Below, piece by piece: positions 35,538-46,354 of a DNA stretch of 64,000 nucleotides (positions are counted from its first letter, which is position 1; every line of letters starts with the position of its first letter). Made by a program: the position numbers and the translations under genes. The notes beneath the pieces are model-generated. The model had not been told where the DNA came from and did not search any database. It saw only the letters and a list, made by a program, of their open reading frames with translations. The DNA lies in assembly GCF_964340395.1 (NCBI RefSeq), contig NC_135564.1, forward strand, positions 21,219,902 through 21,283,901, read 5' to 3'. The stretch is from Glandiceps talaboti. Taxonomy: Eukaryota; Hemichordata; Enteropneusta; Spengelidae.

Positions 35538-38136
35538 TGGCGTTGAATGCCTGCCAATATTCGAAAATTCAATATTGCAATGACTATATGCAATACTGCA
35601 ATGACCATATGCAATACTGCAATGACTATATGCGATATGACTACATGAGATGATTACATGCGATATGACTACATGCGATGTGACTACATGAGATGACTAC
35701 ATGCAATATGACTACATGAGGTGACTACATGCGATGCGACTACATTAGATGACTACATGCGATATGACTACATGAGATGACTACATGCTATACTGCGATG
35801 CGAGATGATGACATGATATGCGGCGATTTTGTAATGACGTTATGCCATTCGTAGATTATTCAATATGCATAAGGGGTAGACCATTCGATATCCTGGGGGG
35901 CTTTGAAGATTGGTGGAGAGTCATTATTTTTTTCCCACCTGCTTGCCTGAGAATTATTTTTTTCTCCTTCGCCTATGCTGGCAACTTTTTTTTTCTTTGC
36001 TTTTCTGAGATATCCGTATTTTTTTTTACGTCAATGTTGAACACCTACATTTGTTGCCACAATTTTCTGTTTGGTTTTGGCACACGGTAATAGAGAGAGT
36101 AAAAAGATGTTCTATGACACACATATTATATTTAGAAAACTACATATTTCATACATGTTTGATTTTCAATTAAATAAACATCGTTGACAGTTTTTATGCC
36201 ATGGTATGGTGACACACTGAAAATACAAATCGGAAACTTGATTGGTGAGCTCAAACATTCAGATAGACCAGTCAGTTTCTCAAGCTTGGGGGATGGGGGG
36301 TGTCAGTGTTTTTTTTCCATTGGGCCGACAAAAAGTCACTGACCCCCCTGAATAAAGTTTCATAGCATCTGACAGTAAGTTGTAGAGGGAAGAGCTTTGA
36401 GACTGGGATATGTCCACCTCTTGTGTGTTATTGTGTGTGTGAATGGGGGGGGGGGTTTCTAGGGTTCTACAAAACGGCCTGGAGGATTTTTACTTCTAAA
36501 GGCAATGTTTAGGCTATTCACAGACACTTTCAGACAATAATTTACAAGCTTTACAAGGCAGCTCTAACATGTAAAAAGCAAGTACATAAGGTTGAAACAT
36601 GTTTGAAATAAAGTCCCATAGCATCTTGACAGTAAGAGGTGGAGGGAAGAACTTTGATTTGATTTTGGTGAATCTTATTGTTGGTTTAACGAATGAGTGG
36701 CCTCTGGGGTGATGGAGTGCAAGGGGTCCCCCCGCCAGATCTGCAGTTTTTTGTTTCTATTTAGGCAATTTTTAGGTTATGCATAGCCTCTGAGATATAT
36801 ATTGCCAAGCATCGAAAAGCTAAAGTAAATATAACTTTTTACCTAAGTTTTCCATGTTATAAAAGTGGGCCTGTAACATTGGTATAGGGGCATTGATATT
36901 GCATGTATAGTAAAGTTACTGATGTGTTAGAGCACTTTAGGAGGTCATACCTAGTGTACAATAGAAACTTGAATTTGAGTTGTGGTGTCGATACATGTAG
37001 TGTCTGAAATAGGAAGTATAGCATCCCTTTTGACAAATTCATACTGAAGAGACTAGAACAATTTAGATTAAGTTCTTTTATAAACTATCCAATAGTATGA
37101 AGGTTACCATTACAAAACCTTCAAGTTCACTTTTGCCCCAAAGTGTAAGATAAGTGAAGCACTGATTGTGAAACAGCCAAACACTTACATGGCATGTTCT
37201 GTAACTAGTGTGGTAGCTAGGTAATACATGTATTATATGTATAATGTTATGTATAGTTATTTATGAACCCTTACATGAAGTAATATTTAAACCATTTACG
37301 AAAGAAACAGAGAAAAGAACAAATATATATATATATATGTACCACATGCTAACGAAACTGACTGGTACCTGACATGTGTTTGAAACTGTTTGTCATGATT
37401 TGACAAGTGTCCTGGTTGGAGAGGTACGAGCAAGTTGAACAGTATACTCGAACCTGTGCATCATTTCCCTGCCAAGACATTTTTTTCTAGCAGTAGTGGT
37501 CCGTCTTTTTTTTCCATCACCCTCTCATATCCGGATTTTTTTTCAAGCAAATCCATTTGGCATCTTTTTTTCCCCGAAATCTTCCAAGCCCCCCCCCCCC
37601 CCGGATATCAAATGGTCCACCTCTTACCACGTGCAACGGTGCAGCATGCTGAGGAGTACTCCCTAGCCTGTTTCATATCAATACTCGTATTATGCGTATT
37701 GAATAATCTACGAATGGCATAACGTCATTACAAAATCGCCGCATATCATGTCATCATCTCGCATCGCAGTATTGCATATAGTCATCTCATGTAGTCATGT
37801 CGCATGTAGTCATCTCGTGTAGTCATATCGCATGTAGTCATCTCATGTAGTCATATCGCATGTAGTCATATCGCATGTAGTCACCTCATGTAGTCATATC
37901 GCATGTAGTCATCTCATGTAGTCATATCGCATGTAGTCATCTCATGTAGTCATATCGCATGTAGTCATCTCATGTAGTCATATCGCACGTAGTCACCTCA
38001 TGTAGTCATATCGCATATAGTCATCTCATGTAGTCATATCGCATATAGTCATTGCAGTATTGCATATAGTCATTGCAGTATTGCATATAGTCATTGCAGT
38101 ATTGTAATTTCGAATATTGGCAGGCATTCTACGCTA
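35538..38136. mobile_element. Foldback element A (2.6 kb) with tandem repeats in its arms
   Basis: The ends match as inverted repeats: TGGCGTTGAATGCCTGCC on the left and TAGCGTAGAATGCCTGCC reversed from the right, both next to TA (35536-35537, 38137-38138). Each arm carries a CAATACTGCAATGACTATAT module, then a tandem array of 13-15 bp units (GACTACATGCGATAT and GACTACATGAGAT), then an inner module with CGGCGATTTTGTAATGACGT. The arms total about 390-550 bp. The middle has no transposase-like frame, so the element is non-autonomous. In architecture it resembles sea-urchin TU and fly foldback elements. The same inner sequence occurs in element B at 57241-62040. Confidence 0.88.
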
Positions 38137-38139
38137 TAG

Positions 38140-39880
38140 TACGTGTACGTTACAGAATGACTGGTACAGTGATGTCAATGAATGTCTTCAACATTTGTGC
38201 AGAAGTCACCAAAGTATTAATGTAAGAATCTCTAGTTAATCGATTCATTTTTTCTTGTTTAGCACATATTCAAGTCTTTATTCAGACGTGAGGTATATTT
38301 GTTTACTTGATAAATGTAGTAAGAACAGTTTGAATTCTAAAGGTACTAGCATTAATATTCCATTTTATGTTAGCTCAGAAGAAAAAACAATTATACATTT
38401 GCATGTACCAAAATAAAATGACACTGCCAAACATGGTTTGTACTTTTGACTTCCTTTATCAGGACGTATCTGGACTTTATATGCGTATAAAGATACTTCT
38501 GTGTGTCCCACTTGGATGTAGCACAGGGGCGGGTCAGTGTCTCAATGAAATTATATTTTCATTTACCAAAGCAATCAGTTCACGTGACACGTTTGATTGA
38601 CAGTTGTCATTGGTATATATTGTTGGATTGATAGTTATATGTTTACTCGAGTGTGCTATCTTCATAAAAATCGTCTTAAACACTTCTAAATTAAATCCTC
38701 CTCACATAAAGAAAGAAGCGACCAAAAATTTGACTGCTCATATCGTAATTGAATCCCGAGAAATCAACTGTCTTATGAAGCTTTCAACAGTTAATAAACT
38801 AGTTGTCTTGCCATTTCTTGCCCTAATATGTGGATAATGTTGTTCCACCTATTTTAGACAGAGAGTATATCTGGCCTGAATTACATTTCCGCGCAAATGC
38901 AAACCGAGGGAACGAACAGCACTTAGGGAAGGGGTGGGGGCTGATGAGAAAATATTTTGTACAAATTGTTTCCCAGTTCCCTCTTCCCTTCAAGCTCACA
39001 AAAAAACGTTGTCGCTGATTTTCATTTGTGCAGTTATATGGCATACTTCCCGTATTCTGAGATGTGCAAATGTATGATACACTAGTATAAAATAACAGTG
39101 GTAATCGACTTCAGTGTTCATACATAATAAGATATTTCTTTATAAGTGTGGGATTTGCAAGGAGAGGTTGGATCGTAATCTATATTTGGAGATACTTAGC
39201 CAACCCCATTCAATTGTGGTTTGGCGCAGGAACAGCATACCTTATAGCTTGATCACCCATGGGGAGTATTCTGGAATAGGGCTCAATCATTTGGTAACCT
39301 TGCCAAAATAAACCACAGGCTAGCATTGAAAGGGTTCTGGAAAATTCATTAAACGGAATAATTTTTAACCGACACAATATGCACATTATGCAAGTTTTTC
39401 GATTTGCCAATCCCCTCTCAGCGCAACGGAGGATGTTTTTAGACATGGTATTTTTTACAAGTGTGTAAGTAATGTTTATGATATATATGCTTTTCAAGTT
39501 ACATTTTAAAGTTCCACAGAGGCCGGATCGGAGAACTAGAAAGTTTACAAACCTGATGCCAGTAAATTTAATGTTTTTAAACACTGTGCCGTTCACAGAT
39601 GTACATGTATAACAACGTATAGTGGTATTTGTTGTAGTATTTTGAATATTGACTTTAATTTATCAAATTTAATTTTCCAGATTGTCCACCTGACAATATT
39701 GATTTTATATATTTGCCTCATAATGTATTTTAGATATAGTATTTTATTTGCCACAAACTCAAAATCATATCAACATAACAAGAGAGAAAGTACAAAAGAC
39801 AGTGGAATAAATATTACAATTAAACTGATGGATGAATACAGAGTTTATGGCTTGACCACAGAAATAGTTTGAAACAAACT
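38140..39880. other. No gene recognised
   Basis: AT-rich with scattered small frames. The longest (minus strand, 39596-39210, 128 codons) has no recognisable domain or splice context. No repeat family identified. Confidence 0.5.
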
Positions 39881-39889
39881 AGTCCAGTT

Positions 39890-42800
39890 TGTGGCCCATA
39901 CTACAATTGATTAAACAAATAAAATAATCAAAGCAAAAACAAAAACAAATTTGAAATTAAAACAAAAACAAACAAAAAACAAACAAAACAAAACGCGTTC
40001 TCATCAAAAAAAATATATAACAACTGGCATTCAATGCAATGTAAGGTAGAAAAAGCTGAATTAATTTTGTAACAAATACTGTTTTAACTGAGATTTAAAA
40101 GTAGTCCTGGATTGTATTTTTTTCAATTCTTCAGGTAAGGAGTTCCAATGTTTTGCAGCTGCATACTGAAAATTGTGTTGCGTCAAAGTAAGATTTACTT
40201 TTGGAATGTAAAAGTTATCTCTCGTTGTATTCCGAGAGTGATACGTATTTGGTGGTGTGTTGAAATAGTCGTTAACTGTTTGCGGGAAGTGACCGGCCCT
40301 CAAATCAAAAATAAATAAAGAAGTATTAAATTTGCATTGCTGGTGGACACTTAGAATTCCTAGTTGCTGAAAAAGAGGGGAGGAGGGAGCACCAATATTT
40401 GAAAAAGTTATAAAGCGAATAACTTTCTTTTGAAGGTTTAAGATAGGCTTGAGAAATGTATTGTATGTATTGCCCCATATCTCTATACAATATGAGATAT
40501 GAGATATGGGGCAAGATCATAGAGTTACAGCAGAAGAAGAGTAGATTTAGGTACGTAATAGCGAATTTTGGAAATTATGCCATTAATTGGAGAAATTGCT
40601 TTCCTAACTTTTTCAATGTGTGATGTCCAAAGCATATTTTGATCTAAACACACGCCAAGATAATTGGTTGACGTTACTTGTGAAATTTGTGAGCGATTGA
40701 TGCCCAGACTTCCCTCCGTTTTCACCAATCTTTGCGAAGTCTTAATAATCATTAAATTCGTTTTTTCTACATTGATAGTGAGCCTATTGGCGTCGCACCA
40801 GTCACATACTTTCCTGAAGTCGAAATGGAGTTGATCAAGCTGAATTATATTTGAGGGATTGTTGATAAATTGAAACAAGTTTGTGTCGTCGGCAAATAAT
40901 CGAAATTCAAATGCATCAGTAGCGTTCACAATATCATTGATGTAAATCAGAAAGAGAAGGGGGCCTAAAATTGAGCCTTGTGGTACTCCACATTGTATTT
41001 CGCTATATGGCGAGGTAACATTATTTATACAGACACACTGCTTACGCTGGGAGAGATAACTTTTAAACCAAAGTAAAGGCAAGCCTCTGACACTGTAGAA
41101 GAATACTATGGTCTATTGTGTCAAAGGCTTTCCGCAAATCAATGAATATACCACATGTCAGATATCCATTGTCCAGCTTATTAGCAATACCAGTGATCAG
41201 GTCAACCAGGGCAAGCTTAGTACTGTGTTTTTTCCTGAAACCAAACTGAGTTTTGATGAGGATGTTGTATTTTTCAAAATATATAACAAGTTGATGATTG
41301 ACAATAGATTCAAACACTTTACTGATTACGGGCAAAATTGAAATGGGGCGATAATTGCCAACATCGCATGGCGAACCTTTTTTATAAATAGGTATTACCT
41401 TGGCAATCTTAAGTAGACTTGGAAAAATACCATTGTTGAGAGAACAGTTAATTATATGTGTGAGAGGGCATGCAATAATGTGAGCAGCGTGTATAACTAA
41501 GAGGGGATTAATTGTGTCCTGACCGGTAGCTTTGCGGGGATCAAGCTTGAATATTTCTCCAAGGACGTCTTCTTCAGACACGGGGTGAAAGAAAAAGGAG
41601 TTGAGGTAGTTCCCATCCAGGTATTGTCTAAAGTCTTTGTTGCTTGTAATCTTTTGAGCAAGATTGGGCCCAATACCAGTGAAATAATTATTGAATTCTT
41701 GAGTAATATCTCTTGTATCTGTTAAGCATGTGTTTCCAGGGTTGTTTGTAGTTAATTTATCGGGAGAACATTTGGTATGTGTTTTGTTCAACATCTCTTT
41801 AATAATAAGCCAAGTTTTGTTGGTGTTGCCAGAGGCATTTGAAATTTTATTGGTGTAGTAGTTTTTCTTAGCCAACCTAAGGAGCTTCGTCAATGTATTC
41901 CTGTACCTAGTATACATATTTTTAATTTGGTTATTCCTTGGGTGATTTTTCATTTTCGAGAAAAGTTTATGTTTTGTATGTATGGATGTAAATAAGCCCT
42001 TTGTGATCCAGGGTCTTTTAATTGACTTTTGTGTTCTTGTAAATGTTTTTATTCGAAGATGTCTTCTGATAACAGTATGAAATAAATCATTAAAAATATT
42101 GTATGCTTCAGACGGATCTTCGCACATGTGGACTGGTTGCCAGGATACATTGCTTAGGTCAGCTAAGAAGGCCTCTTTGTTGTAATTCCAGAAATCGTAG
42201 GTGTGTGTTTTGGTACTGTTTTCAAAAACGTGATGCAGACTTTTAATAATGCCGAAAATTGGATAGTGGTCTGAAATGTCTGTTTCAATTGTACCGGACT
42301 CAATAAAGTGGAGTAACGGGTGGGCTATCTAAAGATGTGTCAATATTCATATCGCCAAGGAGAATACAATCACGCCCGTTCACTGACACCTGATCAAGGC
42401 ATGCTTCTAAACTGTCAATGAATTCATTAAAAGGTGTGTTGGGTCTTCTGTAGATAACGCCTATAACAATCTTTTTGTTGTTGATCATAGTTTCCCCAAA
42501 GATGGATTCGCAGTGATTAATTTTACATGTGTTAATGCGAGAGAAGGACAACGAGTTGTGAAAATACGGAGCGACTCCACCACCTTGTGAGGCTTCACGA
42601 TTACAAGTAACGAAAGTATAGGAAGGCAAATCATAAAGACAGCAATTTGAATCGGGATGTAACCATGTTTCCGTTAGAGCTATAAAAAGAAAATTTTGAT
42701 CTAACATGCTTAGAAAGTTAACAAAGCTATCAAAGTTTTTTGTAAGGGATCTGACATTGCAATGTAGGAAAGAACATGAACTGTTTAAAAGATTTCTATC

Positions 42801-42990
42801 AGAATTGAACTGGTTGACGGTGCAAGACTTACAGCTGTATTTGACTATGACTTCTTCGTTCATCATGAAATGACTGACATACTTAGAGAATAAGTAATCG
42901 AAAAATGTGTTTTTAATGTGCATTAAGTTAGCAGGGATCACTCTGGGCCGCGATCACGCGCTATTTGCGCTGTAAAAACAAAAATATCGC
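39890..42990 (-). pseudogene. Frameshifted non-LTR retrotransposon (endonuclease plus reverse transcriptase)
   Basis: Minus strand, in order. A CxxC stretch is followed by an APE-type endonuclease (42941 to about 42200) with LHCNVRSLTKNFDS, ALTETWL, REASQGGGVA, VIGVIYRRPN, LLGDMNID and TDISDHYPIFG. A linker follows, then reverse transcriptase with IPIYKKGSPCDVGNYRPISI, QFGFRKKHST, GIFIDLRKAFDTIDHSILL, GVPQGSILGPLLFLIYINDI and FADDT. The C-terminal segment (40303-40061) has AAKHWNSLPEELK. This is the CR1/jockey-group layout. Frame breaks occur near 42305, 41085 and between 40525 and 40303, so the copy is inactive. Below the stop lies a TTTG/TTTTTG-rich tail on the minus strand. The 5' end is near 42950-42990, with no complete ORF1. 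Confidence 0.92.
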
Positions 42991-43315
42991 GTCCAGAAAA
43001 CTCAATTGGGACACAAAATCGCACCGTCGATACTAATAGCGCGTCACTGTGATAGATACGCGACATCATATCTAAGCTTTTGTTTACTACAAACGTACAA
43101 GGCGCATACTACGCATGTCTTTTGCTGCCCTCAGGCGGCAAGGTTTATCTGCATCATGCCCCTTTCAAACAGTGTCTATGATTGGTTGCCGACATGAAGG
43201 CAGGCGCTCATCGACAAATCAACGGAGTTGATACAGTAAATGTTCATTACTGATTTGTCACACGTACATGTGTACGTAATGGAGCTTTCAAAGACGTCGG
43301 GTGCCAGTACGAGTG

Positions 43316-43519
43316 CAATCTGATTAAAATCTGATATTAGATAGGCTGGTTTTCCTGTATTTACCTTTATTCCATCGTTATTGCGTCTTTTTCGTGAGTT
43401 TTTTTCCCCGGGGGAAAAAAAACTGGCATTCGCCCGGGGGAAAAAAACTCACGAAAAAGACGCAATAACGATGGAATAAAGGTAAATACAGGAAAACCAG
43501 CATATCAAATATCAGATTG
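43316..43519. mobile_element. 204 bp hairpin MITE with 9 bp target duplication (CAATCTGATT family, copy 2)
   Basis: Starts CAATCTGATTAAAATCTGAT like the element at 27680-27888 and ends CAGATTG. Long arms include GAGTTTTTTTCCCCGGGG and its complement. Perfect duplication GTACGAGTG at 43307-43315 and 43520-43528. The inner arms differ from copy 1, so only the termini define the family. Confidence 0.93.
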
Positions 43520-43780
43520 GTACGAGTGGGACCAAGAAACGCAAATGCTCTATCTTGGACTATTGTACAAAAGTTACTCCTTCGCTGGGAACTAATCTGG
43601 ATTCGACTACATTCGCTAGTGAGGACGAAGAATGGGTATGTCCTGGTGTAGGTCGCAAGACAAACCGGAAATTTCAAAATAATTGGCTGGCTATGTATGG
43701 GTCGTTTTTGCGTCACGATAAGGACAAGGGAGAAATGATCTGCTACCTTCGCAGAAATCTACAGTTAAGGACAATGATGT

Positions 43781-43793
43781 AAAAAAAAACAAA

Positions 43794-43834
<41 letters not shown>
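43781..43834 (+). mobile_element. Poly(A)-only insertion with 15 bp target duplication
   Basis: An A-rich run (AAAAAAAAACAAAATAAAA, then pure A) is flanked by AAGGACAATGATGTA at 43767-43781 and 43835-43849. A tail with target duplication but no body is what an extremely truncated target-primed retrotransposition leaves. Run length may be unreliable. Confidence 0.7.
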
Positions 43835-43838
<4 letters not shown>

Positions 43839-44015
43839 ACAATGATGTACAATGCAAGACAAGTATAGGAGTTATAGACCGTTGACGTGGTATTTTCCTA
43901 TGAAATAAATGTTTCATGAAGTTAATATGTTGATGTGTATGTACTGTGTTTATTTGTACAGTAGCAAATTCTAGTATGAAAGTTGATATGAAATCCATAG
44001 GCTTATGATCACAAT

Positions 44016-44048
<33 letters not shown>

Positions 44049-44149
44049 TACAGTGTATACCAGTATAATATACACATGACGCACATACAGTTGCCATATT
44101 TTTACTTCCGTCCCACACAGTTTTCAAATTGTCTCACTCATTTTCTCCA

Positions 44150-44310
44150 AATGGGACATTGGCTCATGCAGCTCTGGAGCCAGGGTGATCCCTGAGTTAG
44201 TTTTGTTTGTTTGATATGCTTGTGTGTTTTGTATTCTTGAATTTTTCATTTTTAGGAGCCTGTAAATGGGACTTGCCGGCCTTCCGTGAAATAAATAAAT
44301 AAACTGTATG
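44150..44310. repeat. Possible 3' end of a retroposon with (AAAT)n tail
   Basis: A unique-looking block that includes GCTCTGGAGCCAGGGTGATC ends GTGAAATAAATAAATAAAC. The tetramer tail suggests a SINE or LINE terminus. No second copy is in the window. Confidence 0.3.
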
Positions 44311-44605
44311 TCAACGAGTTGAGTAATTGGTAACAAAATACAACACCTTATTATTCCAAGACAATAGCCCCCGTCACCACGTCCTGGTTTTCACATAATT
44401 TTATACATTACACTTTCATTCAAACGGGGGTCGACACATACATTCATAATTCATCAACAATACCGGTGCTTATCCGTCATTGCACGCATTTAGCGAGGAA
44501 CGCTAGTCTATACCTTCATTACACAGTGTTCACCCCTGTGCACGTTACATAAGTTTGTATTCCTGTAAAATAAAAGAATGTGGAGAAATCAACTCCGGAC
44601 TTTTG

Positions 44606-44850
44606 ATTGGTTGTTTGTCAAATGTAACACGTGTACTCCCTGTCAAGTGATTGACCAATTTGAAACAAACAACACCTAACTAGTCTTACAAACACAATAG
44701 TTTTCCCTGCCACCACCTTTAAAGTGCACCTGGAGGGGTAGAGGAAAATTTTGATCCTCTAGGTCTGATTGGTTCATGGTTCTCGACAGGAATCTAACAT
44801 CTTGGGTTGGGTATATAAATGACGCGTGATACATTTTCAAACTGTCTTTG
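44606..44850 (+). promoter_or_regulatory. TATA-box promoter with three CCAAT boxes
   Basis: Inverted CCAAT boxes lie in TTTTGATTGGTTG (44606-44610) and GTCTGATTGGTTCA (44768-44772), with a direct one at 44655-44659. A canonical TATATAAA lies at 44812-44819, 57-64 bases before the ATG at 44876. This predicts transcription start near 44842-44850 and a leader of about 30 bases. Spacing and order match a strong, regulated RNA polymerase II promoter. Confidence 0.7.
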
Positions 44851-44875
44851 CGACTCCAGCAAACGATAAACAAAG

Positions 44876-45463
44876 ATGGATACTGGTATTGTGCTGCTCA
44901 CCCTGGTCTATGTCGTCATAGTATATGTCCGAAGCCTTGTACTGCTGAGAGTGGATGATAGAAGAATATTCCGATGTTTGGTATGGGTCCTGGATGCTGT
45001 ATGCTGTCTACTTCGCTCACTGGTCGAAAAGAGGAAGTTGGAAGGAAAAATTGCAATGTGTATCACCGTATGGATGCTGTGTTTGCTTCAGATGTTTGTT
45101 CGCTGTACAATAGAGACTGTTCGAGAATGGAAGTCAATGGTTTGCGTATTGGTTCGTCAATTTATCATGGTTTGGTCCCTGCGAGAACGTCGAAGGATGG
45201 TATATGAGATAAGTCGGTTTGCTATGTTTGTTCTTTCTGCTGCATTTGGGCCCGTTGTAAGGGAATGGGGGCCATGGTGGCAATTTCGGCGCGGTACCTT
45301 TTTTGGCGGGAAGGTGGCGGCCCGGGTTGACAGGTTAGGATTTAGACGGTTTTGTCAGGAGGAAAGTTTGTCATTGGTTGTTCAAGTGGCACAGACTGTA
45401 ATATTCCCCATTTTCGAAAACATTAAGAACGCAAAATACATATCAAAATTTATCTACGAATAA
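44876..45463 (+). CDS. Unrecognised 195-residue membrane protein, apparently single exon
   Basis: An open frame from ATG in good context (AAAGATGG) to TAA, starting MDTGIVLLTLVYVVIVYVRS. Hydrophobic segments lie at residues about 4-24, 33-48, 59-80, 88-100 and 114-128, and a weaker one at 167-180. They are separated by Arg-rich loops (LRERRRM, FRRG, RLGFRRF), with a Trp-rich stretch REWGPWWQFRR at 129-139. It looks like a small polytopic or ER/plasma membrane protein. No family was recognised. The G+C content is clearly above that of the flanks, no good internal introns are seen, and a strong TATA promoter precedes it. The stop codon overlaps an AATAAA that could serve as, or precede, the poly(A) signal. 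It could be an orphan gene, a rapidly evolving immune or stress gene, or a retrocopy. It is not a typical transposon protein. Confidence 0.6.
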   Translation: MDTGIVLLTLVYVVIVYVRSLVLLRVDDRRIFRCLVWVLDAVCCLLRSLVEKRKLEGKIAMCITVWMLCLLQMFVRCTIETVREWKSMVCVLVRQFIMVWSLRERRRMVYEISRFAMFVLSAAFGPVVREWGPWWQFRRGTFFGGKVAARVDRLGFRRFCQEESLSLVVQVAQTVIFPIFENIKNAKYISKFIYE

Positions 45464-45749
45464 AAAATACAAATCAAAATTTATCGACAAACAAATTTGA
45501 ATAGATACGTCATACATAGTCATGTACACAAAGTTGTTCTCGGGTACCCAGATTCCTATAAATTCAGCCACCTCCGGTATACACATTTCTTTCACAACCG
45601 AAACAATTGTAGTTTTGCCATGTTCAAATGAAAAATCATTGATGTTTATATTAGACTATTTACGAAACACAAACTTGAAAACCATAATTGCCTATAACCA
45701 CAGAAAACCACTTCTATTTTGGGTCCCATACTAAAGTTACCCCAAAACT

Positions 45750-45930
45750 AGTAAACCAAATGTAAACTTAAAATAGGTTGTTCCTAGAAATACAGACTGT
45801 GCCACTTCTAATTAGGGTTCCCATTCTAAAATTAACAACTTTCGCAAAAACTAGTTAACTAAATGTAAACTTAAAATAGATTGTTTTTAGAAATACTGAC
45901 TGTGCCACTTCTAATTAGGGTTAAAGTTTT
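45750..45930. repeat. Direct repeat of about 75 bp
   Basis: ACTAAATGTAAACTTAAAAT with TAGAAATACTGACTGTGCCA and CTTCTAATTAGGGTT occurs at about 45753-45826 and 45856-45925, 103 bp apart. Confidence 0.8.
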
Positions 45931-46354
45931 CGCAAAATCTGGTTAGTTAGTTTTTTTTCAAGAAATACAAAGTTGAATCGAAATATTTCTTTCAATAAAA
46001 TGCTAATCATACAAAATGAAAACCCGTGTATTTTGCTCTGCAGCGCATATTTTTTTCATTCATGTTACAAATTTAAGAGTTATTTCCGTAAAGACATTCT
46101 TCTTTGAAGATGATGAAAAAGATAAGTTTGTTTACAATATTACAAATATAGCTAATAACCACATAACAACCAACAATGTGAACCAAATTTATTTTTCGTT
46201 TTGTGATGGTCAGAACATTCATAAATTACAATACAAAATAATGTCACCGCTTCAGTTATACCCATGGTATAGTGATCAAATATATGTGTCTCAAAACCAA
46301 ATTAAGGCTTATGATCTCATCTTTTTGGTCAAAGATCTATCATTAGATTAAGAA

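Larger units (their letters stand above)
43279..43870 (+). pseudogene. ORF broken by a MITE and a poly(A) insertion (possible zinc-finger-type N-terminus)
   Basis: ATG at 43279 starts MELSKTSGASTS. The frame is then cut by the MITE at 43316-43519. After the repeated target bases the same frame resumes at 43529 with GTKKRKCSILDYCTK and runs on through EDEEWVCPGV and RKFQNNWLAMYGSFLRHDK. It reaches MICYLRRNLQLRTMM, where a poly(A) insertion creates TAA. Removing one target copy restores phase exactly. The W....FLR.DK....MIC segment is reminiscent of N-terminal zinc-finger modules in hAT-derived or ZNF862/KIAA1586-like proteins (inference, weak). It is now broken and was probably transposon-derived or host gene debris. 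Confidence 0.55.

Noticed and set aside
35818-36090. 90-codon frame repeated at 57241 (MRRFCNDVMP), first taken for a conserved protein
   Set aside because: It lies in the arm of the foldback elements. Conservation reflects element identity; the frame runs into T-tracts and differs in length between copies.
39210-39596. 128-codon minus-strand frame
   Set aside because: Cys- and Ile-rich low-complexity content, no domain, no splice context, and overlapping open frames on the other strand.
43378-43716. 112-codon minus-strand frame
   Set aside because: Runs through the MITE hairpin and the reverse of the broken ORF; shadow.
46016-46351. 111-codon plus-strand frame starting MKTRVFCSAA
   Set aside because: AT-rich, directly abuts the satellite, no promoter, splice or family evidence. 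It remains possible but unsupported.
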